Source of the DNA: Bacteroidota bacterium
GTDB lineage: Bacteria > Bacteroidota > Bacteroidia > Bacteroidales > Dysgonomonadaceae
Reading direction: 5' to 3'
Length of the DNA stretch: 15,930 nucleotides
NCBI GenBank assembly: GCA_023418255.1
Contig: JAEZZZ010000126.1
Location: 1-15,930, forward strand
Of the stretch, positions 1-6,855 are shown piece by piece. Numbering within the stretch: the first letter of the stretch is position 1; every line of letters begins with the position of its first letter. The notes below the pieces were generated by a model that made no database searches, had not been told where the DNA came from, and saw only the letters and a program-made list of their open reading frames with translations. The translations under genes were made by a program, and so were the position numbers.

Positions 1-1
1 G

Positions 2-61
2 AATGAATATACCAATAAGCTTATCCGAGAGTATATTCCTAAGAAAACTTTTAAATTATGA
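2..61 (+). CDS. IS30-family transposase, C-terminal end only
   Basis: This is the last 19 codons of a gene that begins outside the window, read in the frame starting at base 2 and ending at TGA 59-61. The peptide reads NEYTNKLIREYIPKKT and then a short tail. That resembles the conserved C-terminus of IS30-family transposases, which typically shows an 'ENTN-LIRxYxPKGT' motif after the DDE catalytic core. The catalytic residues are outside the window, so it is unknown whether the element is intact. The match is short and is recognised by motif memory only. The position fits, since an IS right end would be expected in the AT-rich bases that follow. Confidence 0.6.
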   Translation, partial: NEYTNKLIREYIPKKTFKL

Positions 62-130
62 AACACCAAAACAAATATTTTTTGCATCTTTGTAGAACTT
101 TGTTGCATTTAATACGTGAATCTAGGCACA
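62..130 (+). mobile_element. Probable right terminus of the IS30-type element
   Basis: These AT-rich, non-coding bases lie between the transposase stop and the rpsP promoter. IS30-type elements carry an imperfect terminal inverted repeat within some tens of bases of the transposase stop, and the repeated TTGCAT words near 80-86 and 103-109 may belong to it. The left end is outside the window, so the repeat cannot be paired and the exact boundary is inferred, probably between about 110 and 130. Confidence 0.35.
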
Positions 131-149
131 AAGATAAATTGACTGTTTG

Positions 150-181
150 TTTGGTGGATAATAAATATTTAACTACCTTTG
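150..181 (+). promoter_or_regulatory. Promoter of rpsP
   Basis: The -7 box TACCTTTG at 174-181 matches the Bacteroidota consensus TAnnTTTG. A TTTG -33 element lies at 150-153, with 20 bp between the boxes, which is the usual spacing. Transcription would begin near 187, giving a leader of roughly 45-50 bases. The leader is A/T-rich and has no evident Shine-Dalgarno sequence, as is common in this phylum. Confidence 0.75.
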
Positions 182-234
182 CACCCGCAATTAAATAAAG
201 TTTTTAATAAAAATAATTTTTAAAGTACTACTAA

Positions 235-861
235 ATGGCAACAAAACTGCGTTTACAGAGACGGGGACGCAAACACTACCCGTTTTATCAGATTATCGTT
301 GCAGATAGCAGGGCTCCACGAGATGGGAAGTATATTGAAAGGATAGGTTCTTATAATCCGAACACTGATCCTGCTACCATCACATTAGATTTCGACAGAG
401 CGTTGTATTGGCTGCAAGTTGGCGCACAACCCTCTGACACGGTGCGAAGCATTTTGTCAAGAGAGGGCGTGTTAATGAAAAAACACCTGTTAGGTGGTGT
501 GAAAAAAGGGGCTTTTGACGAGGCGGAAGCCGAAAGAAGATTTGCAGAGTGGAAAACCAAAAAGGAACAATCCATCCAATCTCTGAAAGAAAAAGTACAA
601 GAGAAAAAACGCACTGAGGAAAAAGTACGTTTGGAAGCTGAAGCTAAGATAAACAAGGAAAAAGCGGAAGCTCTTGCGAAAAAGAAAGCCGAAGAGGAAG
701 CCGCAAAAGCTCCCGTGGAAGAAGCAGCTCCCGCAGAAACTGTTGAAGAAAGAGCGACACCTGAAAAAGAGGCGGTAGTTGAGGAAAAAGCAACCGAAGA
801 GAGAGCTTCTAAGGACGCTGATAAAGATTCAGCAAAAGAAGAAACAAAAGAAAAAGAATAG
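235..861 (+). CDS. rpsP: 30S ribosomal protein S16
   Basis: S16 is a structural protein of the 30S subunit needed for 16S rRNA folding and subunit assembly. Residues 1 to about 85 form the conserved S16 core: the start KLRLQRRGRKHYPFYQIIVA, then DSRAPRDGKYIERIGSYNP, then the QPSDTVRSILSREG segment. The first ATG is at the conserved N-terminus, so the start is secure. Residues from about 95 to 208 are a low-complexity tail very rich in Lys, Glu and Ala and predicted to be helical or coiled-coil. This makes the protein about 2.5 times the length of E. coli S16 (82 aa); an extended charged tail is usual for Bacteroidota S16. The gene appears monocistronic: its own promoter lies upstream, a strong terminator follows, and the next gene is convergent. 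Confidence 0.97.
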   Translation: MATKLRLQRRGRKHYPFYQIIVADSRAPRDGKYIERIGSYNPNTDPATITLDFDRALYWLQVGAQPSDTVRSILSREGVLMKKHLLGGVKKGAFDEAEAERRFAEWKTKKEQSIQSLKEKVQEKKRTEEKVRLEAEAKINKEKAEALAKKKAEEEAAKAPVEEAAPAETVEERATPEKEAVVEEKATEERASKDADKDSAKEETKEKE

Positions 862-890
862 AGAAAAATTTTTCAATTGTGACATAAGAA

Positions 891-934
891 AAAACCTCGA
901 AAATGCGGCAATGCTTTTCGAGGTTTTCTTTTTT
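891..934. terminator. Bidirectional intrinsic terminator between rpsP and the convergent gene
   Basis: A perfect 13-bp inverted repeat (AAAACCTCGAAAA at 891-903, TTTTCGAGGTTTT at 915-927) encloses an 11-base loop. It is followed by a T-rich run (928-934) on the plus strand. Upstream As (888-894) give a matching U-tract on the minus strand. It sits 30 bp after the rpsP stop and 17 bp before the end of the convergent macro-like gene, so it can serve both. Confidence 0.88.
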
Positions 935-950
935 ATACTCGGCTCGTGTC

Positions 951-1349
951 TTATTTTTCTAAAATTTTCAGAAACGACTCCGGAAGATAAATGTTATCCT
1001 GATGCAACGCATCTTTAAAAAGGGGCGCAATTTCGTCATCCTTAAATCCTGCTATACCGCATCCTATACGTGTTACCATAAATATGAGTTCGGTATTTGC
1101 TTTCGCAAAATCGATAAATTCTTCCACATAAGGACGAATGGCATCTACGCCACCGTGCATGGTGGGAATGCCGTATGATTGTCCTTGCAATCCGACGCCT
1201 TGTCCCCAAATAGCGCCAAATTTCTTGTGAGCAATTTTGGCGGCACCGCCGCCATGTGCTCCCTCCAAATTGCTCCCGAAGACGAATATCTCATTTTCGT
1301 TCAGATGAGTGATGAATGTTGGCGAAACTCTTCGACTTTTTGTTTCCAT
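951..1349 (-). CDS. Macro-domain-like protein (A1S_2505-type, phage-associated family)
   Basis: This is a small soluble protein of 132 aa with no signal peptide or membrane segment. Residues 19-40 carry the motif NEIFVFGSNLEGAHGGGAA, and residues 92-111 carry VTRIGCGIAGFKDDEIAPLF. Both are characteristic of a compact family annotated as phage non-structural proteins of A1S_2505 type. Its glycine-rich loops resemble macro (ADP-ribose-binding) domains. From this I infer binding or turnover of an ADP-ribose-like nucleotide, but no substrate can be named. The ATG at 1349 places the motif at a typical distance from the N-terminus. The gene stands alone: it converges on rpsP, has its own promoter about 120 bp upstream, and is separated from the porin gene by 167 bp. 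Family assignment is fairly sure; function is unknown. Confidence 0.75.
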   Translation of the reverse strand: METKSRRVSPTFITHLNENEIFVFGSNLEGAHGGGAAKIAHKKFGAIWGQGVGLQGQSYGIPTMHGGVDAIRPYVEEFIDFAKANTELIFMVTRIGCGIAGFKDDEIAPLFKDALHQDNIYLPESFLKILEK

Positions 1350-1471
1350 ATTTTTATGTATGTTTTGTTTAAATCTTTTTTATAAAAGACAAACGATTTG
1401 TTGTGTGTAAAAGGCATTTAGCCGGCGTGTTATGTGGTTTTTAGCATTCTGTCAGATTTCATATTTATATT

Positions 1472-1500
1472 CAAAGGTAAGAAAAATTTAAAACAACAAA
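1472..1500 (-). promoter_or_regulatory. Probable promoter of the macro-like gene
   Basis: Read on the minus strand, TACCTTTG (1479 down to 1472) fits the TAnnTTTG -7 box. A TTTG word at 1500-1497 could be the -33 box, with a slightly short spacing of 17 bp. The resulting leader of about 115 bases is long and AT-rich. Confidence 0.5.
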
Positions 1501-1516
1501 AAATGAAAGAAACGAT

Positions 1517-2512
1517 TTAAAAGTTTAGTACCAGTTCTACGGTAAATTTATTGGCATCCATTTGCGGGGTTTGAAACAGGTCAGGTAATCTTTTCTTTAC
1601 TGAATACCACTCATAATCAAATCGTAACAGAGATGAAAACGGTTTTTCTGTTAAACCCAAACCAATACCCATTGTCCAGCGCTGCACATCAAAATTGGTA
1701 TTGTTGTCGCTCTGGTCAACCGTGTCCCAACGCAATGCGGGTATGACGCTTTTAAACAGGTTTCCTTTTATGGGAAAGCAATATGCGCCTTGTAGATAAG
1801 TTGCAAAAAGATTTTTCTGATGAATTTTGTCGTTACGTTTTACAGCCTCAGTCTCAATCTTCCAATTATTCGCGGCATATCGCGCTTCGATGCCGTAGAA
1901 AAAATAGTGCTGTTCCGGAAGATTGGGGTAATCATAGATTTTTACCATTGTACGAAATCCGTTCAAATCGCCCAATCTTAGCCGCATGGCGTATGACAGC
2001 CTATTTCTCCAAACCGGTTTGTTGATTGCGTTTCCGTTGTAAATACCCGCTTCAAAGCCGATAGGAATGGCGCCAAAGTGTGTGTGGTATTGTCCGACAG
2101 CACCGATATCGCGTGTGTTGGCAAAATATTTGGCAAGGAAAGTGCGATTGGCGAACATCATTATGCCCGGATGTGTCGTGTATGAATTTAAAAAGGGAAC
2201 GATGGTTTGTCCCAAAGTAAATGAGATGTTTTCCCACGGGCTTATGGTCGCGCTCAAATCCAACACTTGAAATTTACCTTCACTACTAAATTCCAACTGC
2301 GCGCGATAGTTTATCAGCGGTGCGATTTTTCCTGATAAGCCCAACCTCGAATTTCGGACAGAAAAACGAGATTCGTTGCTGTTGGGGACATATTCGAATT
2401 TGTTTTTTAAGACACCATCAAATGAAAAACTTGGGTGTTGTTCTTGTGAATACAAAAAAGAAATAAATCCTAAGAAAAGGATAAGAAAAATGCTTGTTTT
2501 TAATTTTATCAT
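1517..2512 (-). CDS. OprO/OprP-like outer-membrane porin
   Basis: The protein is 331 aa. It has a clear Sec signal peptide (positive MIKLK, hydrophobic ILFLGFISFL, likely cleavage after residue 22 before QEQ). The mature part is rich in alternating aromatic and polar residues and ends in a terminal phenylalanine (VELVLNF), as expected of an outer-membrane beta-barrel. An early SRFSVRNSRLGLSGKI segment, followed by RAQLEFSSEGKFQVLDLSAT, is typical of the phosphate-selective porin O/P family. That family forms trimeric channels, often for anions. In Bacteroidota many members are annotated only as 'porin', so phosphate specificity is not claimed. The gene is the last of the five-gene minus-strand cluster, 45 bp after apbE, and no promoter is visible in that gap. 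No clear terminator was seen after its stop. Confidence 0.8.
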   Translation of the reverse strand: MIKLKTSIFLILFLGFISFLYSQEQHPSFSFDGVLKNKFEYVPNSNESRFSVRNSRLGLSGKIAPLINYRAQLEFSSEGKFQVLDLSATISPWENISFTLGQTIVPFLNSYTTHPGIMMFANRTFLAKYFANTRDIGAVGQYHTHFGAIPIGFEAGIYNGNAINKPVWRNRLSYAMRLRLGDLNGFRTMVKIYDYPNLPEQHYFFYGIEARYAANNWKIETEAVKRNDKIHQKNLFATYLQGAYCFPIKGNLFKSVIPALRWDTVDQSDNNTNFDVQRWTMGIGLGLTEKPFSSLLRFDYEWYSVKKRLPDLFQTPQMDANKFTVELVLNF

Positions 2513-2557
2513 CTTTTTTATGCCTGTTTTTTGTTTGGTGCGATTTTTCTCGTTAGC

Positions 2558-3583
2558 TTAAGAGGCTGAGAGAATATCCAATTTGTCGGTGAAAAACTGC
2601 TCAAATCCGTCAGAGTAGGTTGTATCGACCGAGCCGTCAGATTTTGTATAAATAAAGTAATAGTATAAATTTGGAATTTTTTTTGCCAACTCTTTTGATT
2701 TCTCTGTTCCCAATGCCATAAATGCCGTAGCGTATGCATCGGCTGTCATACAGTCGTCGGCAATTACCGTTGCCCCTAAAATATCTTGCTGCAATGGATA
2801 ACCTGATTGTGGGTCAATGGTATGTGCATATTTTTTTCCATCTTTTACGTAGTAATTCCGATAATTTCCTGATGTTGCCATGGCGCGGTCGCAAATGGCA
2901 ATAACGGTTTCCAGCTGATGTTGCATGCCACTGGCGTCATCCATAGGTTTTTCGATGCCGATGTGCCAACATTCGCCCTTGTTGTTTTTTCCTTTGGCTG
3001 CTATCTCGCCACCGATTTCCACCATATAATTTTCGATATCGTAACCTTTTAGTAAATTGGCGATTACATCCACCGCATATCCTTTGGCGATGGCGGAAGC
3101 ATTTACTTGAACGCGTTTGTCTGATTTCCTGATTTTGCCGGCAGCGTCAATCCAAATCTTATCATATCCGACAAAAGATTTCAAACTATCAATGATTTCA
3201 GGCGTTATTTTATCCATATTTTTGAATCCAAATCCCCACGCGTTGATAAGTGGCGATACGGTAATATCAAATTTTCCGCCACTGTTTTTGGAAACTTCCA
3301 CCGCTTTGTTGAATACAACCGTAAAAAAAGAGTCGGGTTCTACCGGTTTGTTTTCGTTTATTTTGTAGATAACCGAGTTTTTATTAAATGGATTCAACGA
3401 TAAATCAAATCGATGAAGTTCTTCCTCTATTTCCTGTTGTAAAGAGCGGTTGTAGCTATATTTTATATGATAAACAGTGTTGAAAATAGTGCCTTGATTC
3501 TCTTGGTAACTGTTTTTGTCGCAAGAGAGTAATAAAACTGATAATGCAACTATTGTTATGTGAATACTTGATTTTATCTTCAT
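2558..3583 (-). CDS. apbE: FAD:protein FMN transferase (ApbE family lipoprotein)
   Basis: ApbE enzymes transfer FMN from FAD to a threonine of exported targets such as NqrB/NqrC or RnfG-like proteins, outside the inner membrane. I place the start at the ATG at 3583 (341 aa) rather than further upstream. This start gives a short basic region, a hydrophobic stretch and a lipobox LLLSC with Cys21, that is, a lipoprotein signal. The upstream alternative would overlap the nitroreductase gene by about 100 bp and bury the signal. Conserved ApbE elements visible are FDITVSPLINAWGFG (105-119), VNASAIAKGYAVD (160-172), EIGGEIAAKG (189-198), ATSGNYRNY (236-244), HTIDPQSGYP (254-263) and the metal-site region MTADAYATAFMALG (279-292). 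None of the motifs is missing. No flavinylation target gene is present in the window, so the acceptor is unknown. The neighbouring nitroreductase is also a flavin enzyme but is probably not a target. Confidence 0.93.
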   Translation of the reverse strand: MKIKSSIHITIVALSVLLLSCDKNSYQENQGTIFNTVYHIKYSYNRSLQQEIEEELHRFDLSLNPFNKNSVIYKINENKPVEPDSFFTVVFNKAVEVSKNSGGKFDITVSPLINAWGFGFKNMDKITPEIIDSLKSFVGYDKIWIDAAGKIRKSDKRVQVNASAIAKGYAVDVIANLLKGYDIENYMVEIGGEIAAKGKNNKGECWHIGIEKPMDDASGMQHQLETVIAICDRAMATSGNYRNYYVKDGKKYAHTIDPQSGYPLQQDILGATVIADDCMTADAYATAFMALGTEKSKELAKKIPNLYYYFIYTKSDGSVDTTYSDGFEQFFTDKLDILSAS

Positions 3584-3635
3584 CGGAATAATCGACTGTT
3601 TTACTCTTTTGTATCCTGATTTATAGGTGAATATG

Positions 3636-4154
3636 CTATTTCCATTCAACGATTTCATCTTCTGTTTTACGTTTTTTATTTCGTTCGTCGGCAATATTTT
3701 CATTGTGAGGATATCCGATAGGAAGCAATACAATCGGTTCTAGGTTTTCCGCTATTGCCAGTCCGGATTTTATTTTTTCTGTATCAAAATTGCAAACCCA
3801 GCATGTACCCAACCTCATTTCTGTCGCTTTGAGCACAATATGTTCTACGGCAATTGCCACATCAATATCGCAGTGGTCTTTGCCATCGTGCGCGCGTTTC
3901 CACGATGCATCGTGGTCGCCACACGCGACAATATAGGCCGTTGCTTGATGAAACCATTCGCGGGGATAGCTGTCGCGAACAATTCGCTTTGCTTCATCAG
4001 ATGTGCAAACGATAAATTTCCATGGTTGGAAGTTAACGGCAGAAGGTGCCAAGCGAGCGGCTTCCAATAGTGTTTTAATTGTTTCTTTGCTGACCGGCTT
4101 GTCGGCATATTTTCGTACAGAATGTCGTTGTTGTATAATATCATCAAATTTCAT
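3636..4154 (-). CDS. Nitroreductase-family FMN oxidoreductase
   Basis: The 172-aa cytoplasmic protein has the nitroreductase fold signature. An N-terminal QQRHSVRKYADKPV (8-21) holds the basic residues that contact the FMN phosphate. AARLAPSAVNFQPWKFIV (32-49) is the usual active-site and dimer region. The late segment has GTCWVCNFDTEKIKSGL and the closing LLPIGYPH (143-150). Members use NAD(P)H to reduce nitro compounds, quinones or flavins; the physiological substrate cannot be told from sequence. The size matches short members of the family. It lies 37 bp downstream of the glycosyltransferase and 52 bp upstream of the chosen apbE start, with no promoter seen in either gap, so it is probably co-transcribed. 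Cys118 and Cys121 form a CWVC pair that could bind a metal or be redox-active; this is only a note. Confidence 0.9.
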   Translation of the reverse strand: MKFDDIIQQRHSVRKYADKPVSKETIKTLLEAARLAPSAVNFQPWKFIVCTSDEAKRIVRDSYPREWFHQATAYIVACGDHDASWKRAHDGKDHCDIDVAIAVEHIVLKATEMRLGTCWVCNFDTEKIKSGLAIAENLEPIVLLPIGYPHNENIADERNKKRKTEDEIVEWK

Positions 4155-4191
4155 GTTTCAATGTTTTATTGTTTTATTGTTACAAAACAGT

Positions 4192-5142
4192 TTAAAACTC
4201 TTGCTCAATGTAATATCTATTGCGTTCCGGTGAGTTGCGCGTAATCAGTTCTCCAAGAAATCCGGTCAAAAAAAGCAATGTCCCAAGTACCATCAATGTG
4301 AGTGAAATATAAAAATATGGCGAATCGGTTACGAGTTTGTACGCATATCCGTGATGTAGATTATACAATTTATTCACGCCTACAATGATGGCACTGATAA
4401 CCCCGACCATAAACATAACGCTCCCCCAAACTCCGAAAAGGTGCATCGGTTTTTTTCCAAATTTATTTAGAAACCAAAGCGTCATCAAATCAAGGTAACC
4501 ATTGACAAAACGGCGTTTGCCGAATTTACTCTTGCCATATTTTCGTGCTTGATGTCGCACCACTTTTTCGCCAATTTTTGTGAAACCGGCATTCTTTGCC
4601 AAAATGGGGACATACCGATGCATGTCGTTATAGAGCTCGATGCTTTTTACCAGCTGTTTACGGTATGCTTTTAAGCCACAATTAAAATCGTGCAACTTGA
4701 TTTTTGACACTTTGCGCGCTGTGGCGTTAAAAAGTTTTGATGGCAGTTTTTTCGAAAATGGTGCGTCATAACGTTTCTTTTTCCAGCCGGAAACGAGATC
4801 GTAACCATCCTCTTTAATCATTCGATAAAGTTCCGGAATTTCATCGGGGCTATCTTGCAAATCGGCATCCATCGTGATAACAACGTTGCCTTGCGCTTTT
4901 GCAAATGCGCACTGCAATGCCGGAGATTTGCCATAGTTCCTTCTGAATTTAATGGCTTTTACATGAGCCGATGTTTCATGCAAATGTGAAATAATCTCCC
5001 ATGATTTGTCTGTGCTGCCATCATCTACAAAGATGATTTCGTATGAAAAGTCGTGTTGCTTCATCACTCGCTTTATCCACTCGTAGAGTTCACGCAGTGA
5101 TTCTTCTTCGTTATATAGAGGTATAATTACCGATATGTCCAT
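4192..5142 (-). CDS. DPM1/GtrB-like family 2 glycosyltransferase with C-terminal membrane anchor
   Basis: The 316-aa protein has an N-terminal GT-A domain. ISVIIPLYNEEESL is at 3-16, the nucleotide-binding VDDGSTDKSW at 39-48 and the metal-binding MDADLQDSPDEIP at 91-103. These, with KFRRNYGKSPALQ at 65-77, are typical of polyprenyl-phosphate sugar transferases (DPM1, ArnC/PmrF, GtrB types). Two hydrophobic segments at about 236-256 and 277-299 anchor it in the inner membrane. The predicted role is transfer of a sugar from a nucleotide donor onto undecaprenyl phosphate for envelope glycans; the sugar is unknown. It follows the DUF4199 gene by only 14 bp, a pairing seen in other Bacteroidota as I recall it. 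Length is normal and catalytic residues are intact. Confidence 0.93.
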   Translation of the reverse strand: MDISVIIPLYNEEESLRELYEWIKRVMKQHDFSYEIIFVDDGSTDKSWEIISHLHETSAHVKAIKFRRNYGKSPALQCAFAKAQGNVVITMDADLQDSPDEIPELYRMIKEDGYDLVSGWKKKRYDAPFSKKLPSKLFNATARKVSKIKLHDFNCGLKAYRKQLVKSIELYNDMHRYVPILAKNAGFTKIGEKVVRHQARKYGKSKFGKRRFVNGYLDLMTLWFLNKFGKKPMHLFGVWGSVMFMVGVISAIIVGVNKLYNLHHGYAYKLVTDSPYFYISLTLMVLGTLLFLTGFLGELITRNSPERNRYYIEQEF

Positions 5143-5156
5143 TGATTTTGATTTAA

Positions 5157-5690
5157 TTAAGAGGGGCTGTCAGCGTTCTGTTCTTTTTTGTCTTTTACAA
5201 ACGGAACGACGATTAGCGATAGAATAAATCCGATGAAAACGTTTGATAATATGATGTTGTTGAAAATATAACTGAAATAGGATGGGAGCGATTGTTCTTT
5301 CAACTGGTCTATCATTCTTTCGCTAAAAGGAAGTTGCTCAGCTAGCTCGTAAATATTGTCATATAACTTGGCAATATACGATGGCTCGATAAACGCGATG
5401 TGAACATAGGCGATGCATGCTTCCAAAATGGATGCGAAGAAAAAGAGCATAATGCCAAATTGAACACCATGCCAGTAACTTATTTTTCCTTCAACTTGTC
5501 GAAGTTTGTACTTTTGTAGAAAGTAAAAAAGTAAAAACAACGTTCCAATTTTCAAAACACCATCAATAAATGCAAATGCCGGTATTTTGTTGGCACCGAT
5601 GATGAAAAAATATTTAAGCACCCAAAACAGACCGAGATAAATACCGGCATGCATGGCATAGGGCAATAAGTTTTTTTTGTCTTGTTGCAT
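5157..5690 (-). CDS. DUF4199-family membrane protein
   Basis: The 177-aa protein has about four transmembrane helices, at approximately residues 12-32, 40-58, 75-97 and 142-165. A soluble or periplasmic loop (about 100-140), rich in charged residues, lies between helices three and four. The YWHGVQFGIMLFFFASILEA segment and overall architecture match DUF4199, a Bacteroidota family of unknown function commonly found next to DPM1-like glycosyltransferases. It is the first gene of the five-gene minus-strand cluster and overlaps nothing. The start is an ATG about 18 bp from a good -7 box, so the transcript would have a very short leader. A role in presenting or flipping the lipid-linked sugar made by its neighbour is only an inference from gene order. 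Confidence 0.8.
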   Translation of the reverse strand: MQQDKKNLLPYAMHAGIYLGLFWVLKYFFIIGANKIPAFAFIDGVLKIGTLFLLFYFLQKYKLRQVEGKISYWHGVQFGIMLFFFASILEACIAYVHIAFIEPSYIAKLYDNIYELAEQLPFSERMIDQLKEQSLPSYFSYIFNNIILSNVFIGFILSLIVVPFVKDKKEQNADSPS

Positions 5691-5707
5691 AGAATTATTA
5701 TTTGCTG

Positions 5708-5715
5708 CAAAAGTA
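5708..5715 (-). promoter_or_regulatory. -7 box of the DUF4199-to-porin gene cluster
   Basis: Read on the minus strand this is TACTTTTG, a match to TAnnTTTG, starting 25 bp upstream of the DUF4199 ATG. The -33 region (about 5733-5741) has no clean TTTG, so promoter strength is uncertain. No comparable box was found in the gaps between the five genes, which supports one shared transcript. Confidence 0.55.
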
Positions 5716-5869
5716 ATGAAAATTGCTGAATGATAACAGTAAAATCGAGGTTATCATGTTACAATAATCGTTAATAAGAAGAACGGCATGTTGTTTCTGT
5801 TTTTATTTTGGATAAAAACGGATGAGATAAATGATGATGAAATTGTTCTCAAAGGTTCGACTTTTTCGC

Positions 5870-5901
5870 TGGCGATACATGTCGGGATTGTAACCTCGCC
5901 A
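5870..5901. repeat. Intergenic hairpin, possible dispersed repeat
   Basis: Outer arms TGGCGA (5870-5875) and TCGCCA (5896-5901) and inner arms TACA (5876-5879) and TGTA (5889-5892) pair to give a 10-bp stem with a three-base bulge and a nine-base loop. No T-run follows on either strand, so it does not look like a rho-independent terminator. Bases 5873-5891 match 16 of 19 positions of 7110-7128, which suggests a degenerate repeat family. The rest of the 271-bp gap between the DUF4199 gene and the channel holds nothing else convincing. Confidence 0.45.
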
Positions 5902-5961
5902 TGGCATAATCCAAGTAAACTTGCTTTCTACTCACCTAGCTTAACGAAAAGTTTCTGAACA

Positions 5962-6807
5962 TTATGTCATCATTTTTTCTTCAAAATTGCTGTTGTCAAT
6001 TTCCTCTTTTATCCGTTCTTCAAATTCTTTGCCACAGAAATCGCAAAAACGAGCTTTCAGGTTGTTGCTGGTGTGACATTTGGGACAAACTTTTTTGAAG
6101 CGACGCTTGCTTTTTGTCATTTCTGCACTCACAATTCCCGTTGGAATGGCGATAATTGAATAACCGATGATCATAGAAAATGTGGCGATAAATTTCCCGA
6201 TAATTGTTTGAGGAACAATATCCCCATATCCAACAGTAGTAATTGTTATAACTGCCCAATAAATTCCTTGTGGGATACTGCTGAAATAGGAATTTTCGCC
6301 TTCAACCACGTACATCACAGTACCCATAATAATTACCAGAAATAACAGCGCCATAAAGAAAATGCTGATTTTGTAAAGACTTGCCTGAAGCGAATAGAGC
6401 AACATTTTTGACTCATTGCTAAAACGTACCAATTTGAAAATGCGAAACATACGGAAGAGGCGTAGAATTCGCACAACAAGCAAATATTGGTATCCTTGGT
6501 AAAACAGTCCGAAATAGGTAGGAAGAATTGACAAGAGGTCGATAATTCCCCAAAAACTGAAAATATATTTTAGCGGCTTGGGATGAACCGAAATGCGCGT
6601 TATATATTCTAAGGTAAAAGAGATGGTGAAAAACCATTCAAAAAAGGTGTAAATCTTGTAATATTTGCTGTGGCTGGACGCCACACTGTCCATGAGCACA
6701 ACAAAAACACTTGTTATGATGATAATCAGAAGCGTTATGTCAAAAACTCGGCCTTCTTTTGTGTCGTTTTTAAAAATTATGGAATACCATTTTTCTTTGA
6801 ATGTCAT
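5962..6807 (-). CDS. Voltage-gated-type potassium channel with C-terminal zinc ribbon
   Basis: The 281-aa inner-membrane protein has six transmembrane segments of the Kv/KvAP plan. S1 is at about 21-40, S2 at 50-70 and S3 at 83-100. S4 has regularly spaced basic residues R113, R116, R119, R122, K125 and R128. S5 is at about 146-168, the pore helix and selectivity filter TITTVGYGD at 188-196, and S6 at about 202-227. The filter sequence predicts K+ selectivity; voltage dependence is inferred from S4. After S6 a basic linker leads to a zinc-ribbon motif: CPKC at 241-244 and CDFC at 255-258. A short acidic tail follows. The zinc ribbon is unusual for the family and may sense metal or redox state or help tetramer assembly. 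The gene is monocistronic, with its own -7 box upstream and a 271-bp gap after it. Confidence 0.92.
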   Translation of the reverse strand: MTFKEKWYSIIFKNDTKEGRVFDITLLIIIITSVFVVLMDSVASSHSKYYKIYTFFEWFFTISFTLEYITRISVHPKPLKYIFSFWGIIDLLSILPTYFGLFYQGYQYLLVVRILRLFRMFRIFKLVRFSNESKMLLYSLQASLYKISIFFMALLFLVIIMGTVMYVVEGENSYFSSIPQGIYWAVITITTVGYGDIVPQTIIGKFIATFSMIIGYSIIAIPTGIVSAEMTKSKRRFKKVCPKCHTSNNLKARFCDFCGKEFEERIKEEIDNSNFEEKMMT

Positions 6808-6847
6808 AACGGCAAAGAGATTATTTGGGACATTTCACTACTGACTG

Positions 6848-6855
6848 CAAAATTA
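6848..6855 (-). promoter_or_regulatory. -7 box of the potassium-channel gene
   Basis: On the minus strand the bases read TAATTTTG, a match to TAnnTTTG, 41 bp upstream of the channel ATG. A convincing TTTG -33 box is not visible at the expected distance. The leader would be about 33 bases. Confidence 0.5.

Noticed and set aside
129..136. Minus-strand TATCTTTG box upstream of rpsP
   Set aside because: It would point into the 3' end of the IS30-type gene with no visible target and no matching -33 box.
779..1018. A 79-codon plus-strand open frame across the rpsP end
   Set aside because: It is a shifted reading of the Lys/Glu-rich rpsP tail that continues through the terminator hairpin and into the antisense of the macro-like gene.
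3584..3733. A 50-residue N-terminal extension of ApbE
   Set aside because: It would overlap the nitroreductase gene by 98 bp and place the lipoprotein signal in the interior of the protein. The ATG at 3583 fits better.
5788..5958. A 56-codon plus-strand open frame between the DUF4199 and channel genes
   Set aside because: No recognisable family, no promoter-like box close by, and it runs straight through the hairpin at 5870-5901. Composition looks like translated intergenic DNA.
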